The translations under genes and the position numbers were made by a program. The notes under the pieces are model-generated. The model was not told the origin of the DNA, made no database searches, and was given only the letters and a program-made list of their open reading frames with translations. From the NCBI GenBank assembly GCA_958299035.1, contig CATQJL010000001.1:3100001-3164000 (forward strand): a stretch of DNA of 64,000 bases, given 5' to 3'. Position 1 is the first letter of the stretch, and each line of letters starts with the position of its first letter. The stretch is from Cylicocyclus nassatus (Eukaryota > Nematoda > Chromadorea > Rhabditida > Strongylidae). Shown one piece after another: positions 58,523 to 64,000 of this stretch.

Positions 58523-59998
58523 TTTAAAGGCATTGTCCAGGTCAACTTGAGGGTATTGGGATCTTGACATAGTGTGAGAACACGGCTCCTGACTAACGCA
58601 ACAGTTCAAGTGCGATCGAAAAAGATGGAATCTGAAGCGAGAAAATCGCTTCGGACGAGTTGCAAGAAGAAGCGGTACTCCAATCCCGCCCCCTTGACAA
58701 GTTATGACCAGGGTCAAGCGTGGGGTGTGGCACGCCACACCTGGGGGAACGTATTGAGGAGTCAAAAGGGGAGGGGGTCGTAGTTGGGTAATCTGATAAT
58801 AGCGATAACATTATATTCGTATCATACCCATAATTAGCACGTCAATTAACCCCTGTATATAAAGTTTGAGCGAATTCTGAATATACTAGGCTACCTGAGT
58901 GAAATGGTCAAATTCCAACATGGTTAACTTTGTTTCAAAGGTGTAGCTATCCGTTTTTGCACTCAAGACAAAGCACTACTCCTTCTTTGTCCATCTCAGG
59001 AATTCCGCTTCAGAAAACCTCAACCAAAATCTCGTCCCATTTTTCGCTTTTGATCGCTGTGCTTTCACCAAATATTACTCAGAGCAAAGAAAACGAATCA
59101 GGCTCAAATCACTCTTGTGAAAACTGGGAGATCTAGTCTATCGATCCATTTGAATAATGTTTACTAAAAATGTCTTTTGTTATAGTTAATGGGGTGCGGC
59201 ACCCCCGCTCAAAAGCTGCGGCTGCCGCAGCTTTCAAGGGGTGGTGCCGCACCCCATCAACTATATCAAAAAAACATTTTTAGCGGACAGTGTTTATATG
59301 AATCGATAGCCTAAGCCTTGTAGATTCCATAGGACTGTTTTGAGCCTGATTCGTCTTCTTAGTTCTGAGAAATATTTGGTGAAAGCACAGCGAACAAAAG
59401 CGAAAAATGGGAAAAACGAGATTTTGGTTGAGGTCTTCTGAAGCGGAATTCCTGAGGTGGACAAAGAAGGAGTAGTGCTTTGTCTTGAGTGCAAAAACGG
59501 ATAGCTAATTCACCTTTGAAGCAAAGTTAACCATGTTGGAATTGGACCATTTCGCTTAGGTAGCCTATATCTTGAATCTTCAGAATTTGCTCACACTATG
59601 TCTACAGGGGTTAATTGTCATGCTAATTATGGATATGTTGCACATTATGTCTGACAGGGCTTTCAAGTAATACTATCTTAAGTGTGTATCTCAGGAGGGG
59701 TCTTATTAAGACAGCAATCAGGGGGGGAGGGTCGTAACCAGCGATCGTGTGCCAAACCCCTTGCTTGACCCTGGTTATGACGCGGCCAATACACTAGATC
59801 TTGACATTCGCCACGTCAAAACTTGTCAAGGGGACGGGATTGGAGTACCGCCCCCTTTTTTGCAAACTCGTCTCGGGTTTTCTAGCTTCAGATTCCACCT
59901 TTTTTGATCGCACTTGAACTATTGCGTTAGTCAGGAGCCGTGCTCTCACACTGTGTCAAGATCCCGATACCCCCAAGTTGACCTGGACAATACCTTTA
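58523..59998. mobile_element. 1.5-kb palindromic element
   Basis: Outer arms from about 58523 (TTAAAGGCATTGTCCAGG) to 59998 (its complement) pair over hundreds of bases. Examples are 'caacagttcaagtgcgatcgaaaaa' with its complement at 59905-59940 and 'gaattccgcttcagaaaacc' with its complement near 59440. The centre is a GC-rich hairpin (59190-59262) with AAAGCTGCGG-CTGCCGCAGCTTT. It has no transposase ORF. Terminal bases and target duplication are not clear. Confidence 0.75.
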
Positions 59999-59999
59999 A

Positions 60000-60690
60000 G
60001 GTAAGAAGCGTTTGATGGGAGGGTTTTTGAAGAGTGTTCCCAACAGAGAACCATATGTTTTTTGTGTTGGAAAAAAGAAAAAGGGGTACGTGAACTTATT
60101 AAATATACATGAACCACTTACCGTCAAACAAACATAACTGTACAGTAACATTATGATTAGCAAGTAATCAGCATGTCTTGTTGCTTATGTGAGCAAAGTG
60201 ACGCACCGCATACTATGATATTCCGCTTCCAGCAGACTTCACTTTTTTCTGTGGACGCCTTTTTGCAACGCTGTGGCCCAGCCCCTTTCACACTTAACAC
60301 GTTGACGACGAACCATTTTTTGGAGGTCTGTTCCTGTGGACGAGACGTTTCCGTGCATCCTTACGCCTTCTCCCATGTATAATGGAACAAATGTGAAGTT
60401 AGAATTAAGAATTAGAATGTAATTGCCAAGACACAAAATTTCAAGACAATTTTTCATCTGTTTTACACTATCCGTTTCGGGGCTAAGAACTATACCGGTA
60501 GGAAGGCATAAAGTTTAAAAACTGTCAAGACAAATCGGTACATGGGAGATAAAGTCAAAGATACACGGCAATTGATTGCAACCTCACGTTCGAATGAGTG
60601 TCATCCCACCGTGACCTCAGAGCACGCTAGCGGTATCCCATGTATGGTGCAGTTCATGTAAAAGAGGCAAAGTATAGTTGTAGCGCATCC
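60000..60690. other. Intergenic, nothing recognised
   Basis: No supported gene. It would lie 3' of the Penelope-like RT relic but shows no GIY-YIG endonuclease motif. Confidence 0.4.
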
Positions 60691-62835
60691 TTACTTACGC
60701 ATTATAAATGGTCTATCAATGAATATGTGGTAAAGTCTATTCATGAAAATATGGCAATCCCATCCATTATTCTTAGATGACATGCTTTGTTCAATTATTC
60801 TTCCTTTGAATTGTATGTAATCTGAGCAATTCCTGTATATTCTAAGTACTTCTGTAACACAAATATTAAACAATATGTATCGTGGTATATTAGATCCCCA
60901 CTGTGGATATCTATTGACCTTGAAATTATACGCATCCGCTTTATTGTACATACTAAATTTGATCTTGTTATCGCAAACTATCATGTTCAAGTCAAGAAAA
61001 TTCGTTTCAGTCAAACTGACATTGGTTTTGTCTATCTCTAAAGTTGAAGGATATATTTCTTGCAAACTTCGTTCGAACTGTGATGCATCATTAGAAACGT
61101 GTAATATGTCATCTATGTATCTATATGTGAAATTATATAATGTATTGGTATGGGTCCGTGTCCTTGTTATCCTTTTTATGAATTCGTATTCCATACAAGC
61201 TAATTAAGATCTGCCATTTGGGGCTGCACGAAGCACCTTGAGGTATATCTTTTATCTGCCTATAAATAACGCCACCAAAAAATAAGTAGGTGCACTCTAA
61301 TATTGAATCTACCATATATTAGGCTGGAAACTAAGTTTTGCAACTGGTTTCATAACTTCACTCTCTTTGGATATGGCGCACTCAAACTTTGGCATTATGT
61401 AGAAGGCAATGTGGGCTACAAGTGAGCTCAATTTGTCTAAATTTTGAACACGAAATAAAAAAGTTTCAGGCGTTTTTCGAAAACTAGTGAACTTTGAAAA
61501 TTTTTGGGGTTTCAAGCTAAAATGAAGCTTTGGCAGCCTAGACCATGCGCAGTAATCCGGATTCGTCTATAAATTATTGCTGGAGGTTGAATCCTTTGGC
61601 CTAGTAAAAAAGAAACAAAATTTAGGCGCATGTCGAGATTTGGCGTCCTCATAAAGTCGAAGAGTTGATGTACGCAGCAAGAGCTGCTGGGGACGACCGT
61701 CATTGACTAAAGAGTCCGAGGCTCAAATTCCGCCGAGACTTTACATAGTAAGGTTATTTGACCTGCCAAAGCGAATATCACATTCATTTGTTGATTCAAC
61801 GCCTTTTTCCTTGTTTAGGGTGAGACCCCATATCGTGCACCTACAGTAATCCTACAAAAAAGCCCTTATCACGCAATTTCACTATCGTTTTCGTGATCAG
61901 CATATGGGATAACACCCCCTATGCCAAGTTTCAGCCAAATCCGTCAAACTTTGAATTTTTTCCCTTCATACCATGCACCTACCATAACCCTCACTGCGAC
62001 GTCAGAATTTGGTAGAACAGCAGCTGGGCTTATAGCTTGCTTAATAACCAACGCAGTGGCAAAATTTGAGTGCGCCATGTTAAGTGAGAGGGAAGTTATG
62101 AGACCAGTTGCAAAACTTACGATTAGTTTCCAACCTAATATATTACATCTTCAACTTGATAATAATTGCCTTGTGTAATGTCTGAAGTAGCATATGAGAC
62201 TTTGTTGCCGTACACTTTTATATATTTATAACCTCTCATACATGGGCTTATAATCTTTTTAAGGTTCGTTCTCAAGACATCATGTATGTGGCAAGTTGGT
62301 AAAGAGACTGGAGAAATCTGCTGAATACATTTCAAGGCTGCCATGAGCTGTCGTCAGTTCCCTCAGTACCTGACTACTATTTTCTATAGCCCAAAAATGT
62401 TTTATTCTTGTTCTTTGCCAAATTACTTTGCAGTAATTGTAAAAATGCCTTCTTATATGGGCAAGTATCAGTTGTAGTGTCTTAGCCAGAGGTTTCAACG
62501 TACTTCTTTTAGCACCAGTAATGAATCTGAACTTAATCGGTGTTTTGTGCATTTTTGTGCCGTAAATTTTAGGAATTACACTACATTCGTCTACAAACTG
62601 TTAAGAATCCTTTTATGCTTCAACAAAACATCGCTTTCACTTAGTTTAGTTGAAATATAAGTATGTCCATTCGAAGCAGACTGCTCCATTTCCTTCTTCA
62701 TCATATGTAACTAGAATTTCTTGCACGTGAAACTATAATTTGACGTGGCTTTGTCCACTGGAGTTATGATAAAATGTTTTTGCAACTTTCTCAGAACCTC
62801 TGCATCATATTTATCATTTCGTTCTGTTCCGGTAA
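60691..62835 (-). pseudogene. Penelope-like element reverse transcriptase relic, split by a TA element
   Basis: Reading minus from about 62835: NDKYDAEVLRKLQKHFIITP-VDKATSNYSFTCKKF, then PIKFRFITGAKRSTLKPLAK, FWAIENSSQVL, YSADFSSLFTNLPH (RT motif A, Asp), then after the insertion ECTYLFFGGVIYRQIKDIP, GASCSP (motif B region), YRYIDDILHVSND (catalytic IDD), TNFLDLNMIV and ADAYNFKVNRYPQWGSNIPR. This domain order and the YIDD box fit Penelope-like RTs. Stops separate the pieces, and a one-base frame change is needed across the insertion at 61319-62138. No endonuclease domain follows. It is a dead copy; the exact PLE clade is not determinable here. Confidence 0.8.
61319..62138. mobile_element. Fold-back mariner-type element, TTAGGCTGGAAAC family
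   Basis: The ends TTAGGCTGGAAACTAAGTTT and degenerate complement (CTTACGATTAGTTTCCAACCTAA) are flanked by TA (61317-61318, 62139-62140). 820 bp. Arms pair around 'caactggtttcataacttc' and 'gaagttatgagaccagttg'. It is inserted into the Penelope RT. Confidence 0.85.
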
Positions 62836-62882
62836 CAGTTCCAGCACAGCGCTTAAAATGAGCGCTGTGCTGAAACTGTTCC
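62833..62882. repeat. Palindromic hairpin
   Basis: AACAGTTCCAGCACAGCGCT and its near-complement AGCGCTGTGCTGAAACTGTT are separated by about six bases. It lies at the upstream end of the Penelope-like coding relic and may mark an element boundary. Confidence 0.75.
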
Positions 62883-62899
62883 CGGATTTCGAAATCAGT

Positions 62900-63400
62900 C
62901 TGAACGCAGCCTTAGGTAAGAATTGGCAGCGATGAAATGTGCCGATGAGAAATCGATCGATTGCTGCAGCGAGGGATCTACAAATTGACCGAACAATAGA
63001 ACTAGGAAATCCTGTAGATCACTTATAATGAGAGAAAGGGCGATAGAAATTTACACAGCGTTTTCCTACAATACTTTTCTTACCATATGCCAAAAATGAT
63101 CCAAAAATGTGATATTATCAGTGATAAATGATAAAATGCTTATATCAGTGATAAGGGTAAATAAAAACTGCCCAATTTTTCGCGATAGTTTTCGATAATG
63201 AGAACTTCATACCAGAACCTCCTATTCGCGATTTACACTGTGATAGAATGTTCACAAAAGCCTTAACATCGAAAATAACAAGGTATCACCATATGTCTAC
63301 CGTGTCACTATGAATTACGGACATATTGTATACAGAAGATTCGTCTCATTATGCTGAAGTCAAATCTTCACACAAATTACAAATAAAGCTGTTTAAAAAG
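62900..63400. other. Intergenic, nothing recognised
   Basis: Apart from short local repeats (ATCAGTGATAA near 63115-63150) nothing is recognised. Confidence 0.4.
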
Positions 63401-63411
63401 AAGTTATAGCT

Positions 63412-63525
63412 AAATCCCGCTTATCCCGGAAATCCCGCGAATCCCGCAAATCCCGTGAAGTCGCGAATCCCGTGAATCCCGACAATCCCGACAATCCCGC
63501 GAATCCCAACAATCCCGCAATTTTG
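63412..63525. repeat. 9-bp minisatellite (AATCCCGCG)n
   Basis: About twelve imperfect units with variants AATCCCGTG, AATCCCGAC and AATCCCAAC. The 89-aa ORF starting inside it (NPDNPDNPAN...) is repeat translation. Confidence 0.9.
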
Positions 63526-64000
63526 GACAAATTCTACCGCTGCAACTGTATTACTACCGCTACCGGGAAAGCGTTGGAGGGTCCCGCGCCGTCTAGCGGA
63601 GAATACTCGTCCGTGTTAAGGGAGCGAAAGGAGGAAGGGGAGCGGCGCTTGGGCCCCCTGGCTTGCAGAGTTCACATTTTCGGCGTGGAGTTGCTGTTTT
63701 GGTTCTCTTGGAAGGGTTTCCCATCCAGTGTCAAAATCTGAGGTAGGTCAATCTGCCGAGCCGCTGCCTTTGAACTATGTAGCGAAAAATGCATCGCCGA
63801 ATTGTTCGGGTCACAGTTTTGATTGGCCTAAGAGGTTTTCAACGTCCTGAACACCAAAATGGTACCTTACCAAAAAATTAAATTGACTCAGAATGTTTTT
63901 TTTGCTTTTTTGTTATATTAGATTTTTTTCTTATACTATACGTTTTTTTTCATTTTTTTGTTATACCTCAAAACTCGCTTTTTTCGCTTTTCTATCGCTG

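Overview
The window looks like nuclear DNA of a parasitic or free-living clade V nematode, most likely a strongylid (hookworm-like) worm. The evidence is AT-rich sequence, short multi-exon genes with 45-80 bp introns alongside TE-bloated ones, nematode-type splice acceptors (TTTCAG, TTGCAG) just before start codons that would suit spliced-leader trans-splicing, and RTE, CR1, Penelope, Helitron and mariner-type repeats of the kind that fill strongylid genomes. The species cannot be fixed from sequence alone.

Five spliced protein-coding genes can be assembled exon by exon, and a sixth is plausible. (1) Minus strand, 1-2134: a secreted pepsin-family aspartic protease, with its 3' end outside the window, that keeps the first catalytic Asp but has Ser in place of the second. 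(2) Plus strand, 23362-28824: L-threonine 3-dehydrogenase, 10 exons, 370 aa, complete. (3) Minus strand, 30056-30447: a small secreted protein with a half-Kunitz module and a Lys/Asp/Asn/Tyr repeat tail. (4) Minus strand, 39673-42900: UTP-glucose-1-phosphate uridylyltransferase, 12 exons, 455 aa, complete. (5) and (6) Minus strand, 46210-47653 and 51742-57388: two tandem paralogues of the regulator-of-microtubule-dynamics (RMD) family. Each is 226 aa with identical exon lengths, and each has a first coding exon that is only the ATG. Their biochemistry is unrelated (threonine catabolism, UDP-glucose supply, spindle or microtubule function, secreted factors); nothing suggests a joint pathway.

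About two thirds of the rest is mobile DNA. 2.2-3.2, 20.8-21.8 and 43.6-44.7 kb: one family of 1-kb fold-back mariner-type elements. 5.7-7.7 and 31.0-31.7 kb: a dispersed repeat ending in a strong hairpin. 6.4-7.1 and 38.5-39.5 kb: non-autonomous Helitrons. 7.7-8.8, 11.0-11.6, 17.1-17.7 and 18.0-18.4 kb: a CTCAG-ended MITE group with 2-bp target duplications. 12.3-16.6 kb: a decayed CR1-type LINE split by two TA-inserting elements and by a local inversion at a (CA)n tract. 16.7-19.0 and 32.3-37.1 kb: a multi-kb fold-back element, one copy carrying a young RTE insertion with a perfect 12-bp target duplication. 48.6, 53.7, 55.8 and 61.3 kb: further TA-inserting fold-backs. 58.5-60.0 kb: a 1.5-kb palindromic element. 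60.7-62.8 kb: a Penelope-like reverse transcriptase relic. A hammerhead-ribozyme-like motif lies at 4.54 kb.

No rRNA, confident tRNA or CRISPR was seen. The most interesting signals are the aspartic pseudoprotease, the CTCAG MITE group, the ATG-only exon shared by the two RMD genes, the hammerhead-like motif, and the half-Kunitz/low-complexity secreted protein.
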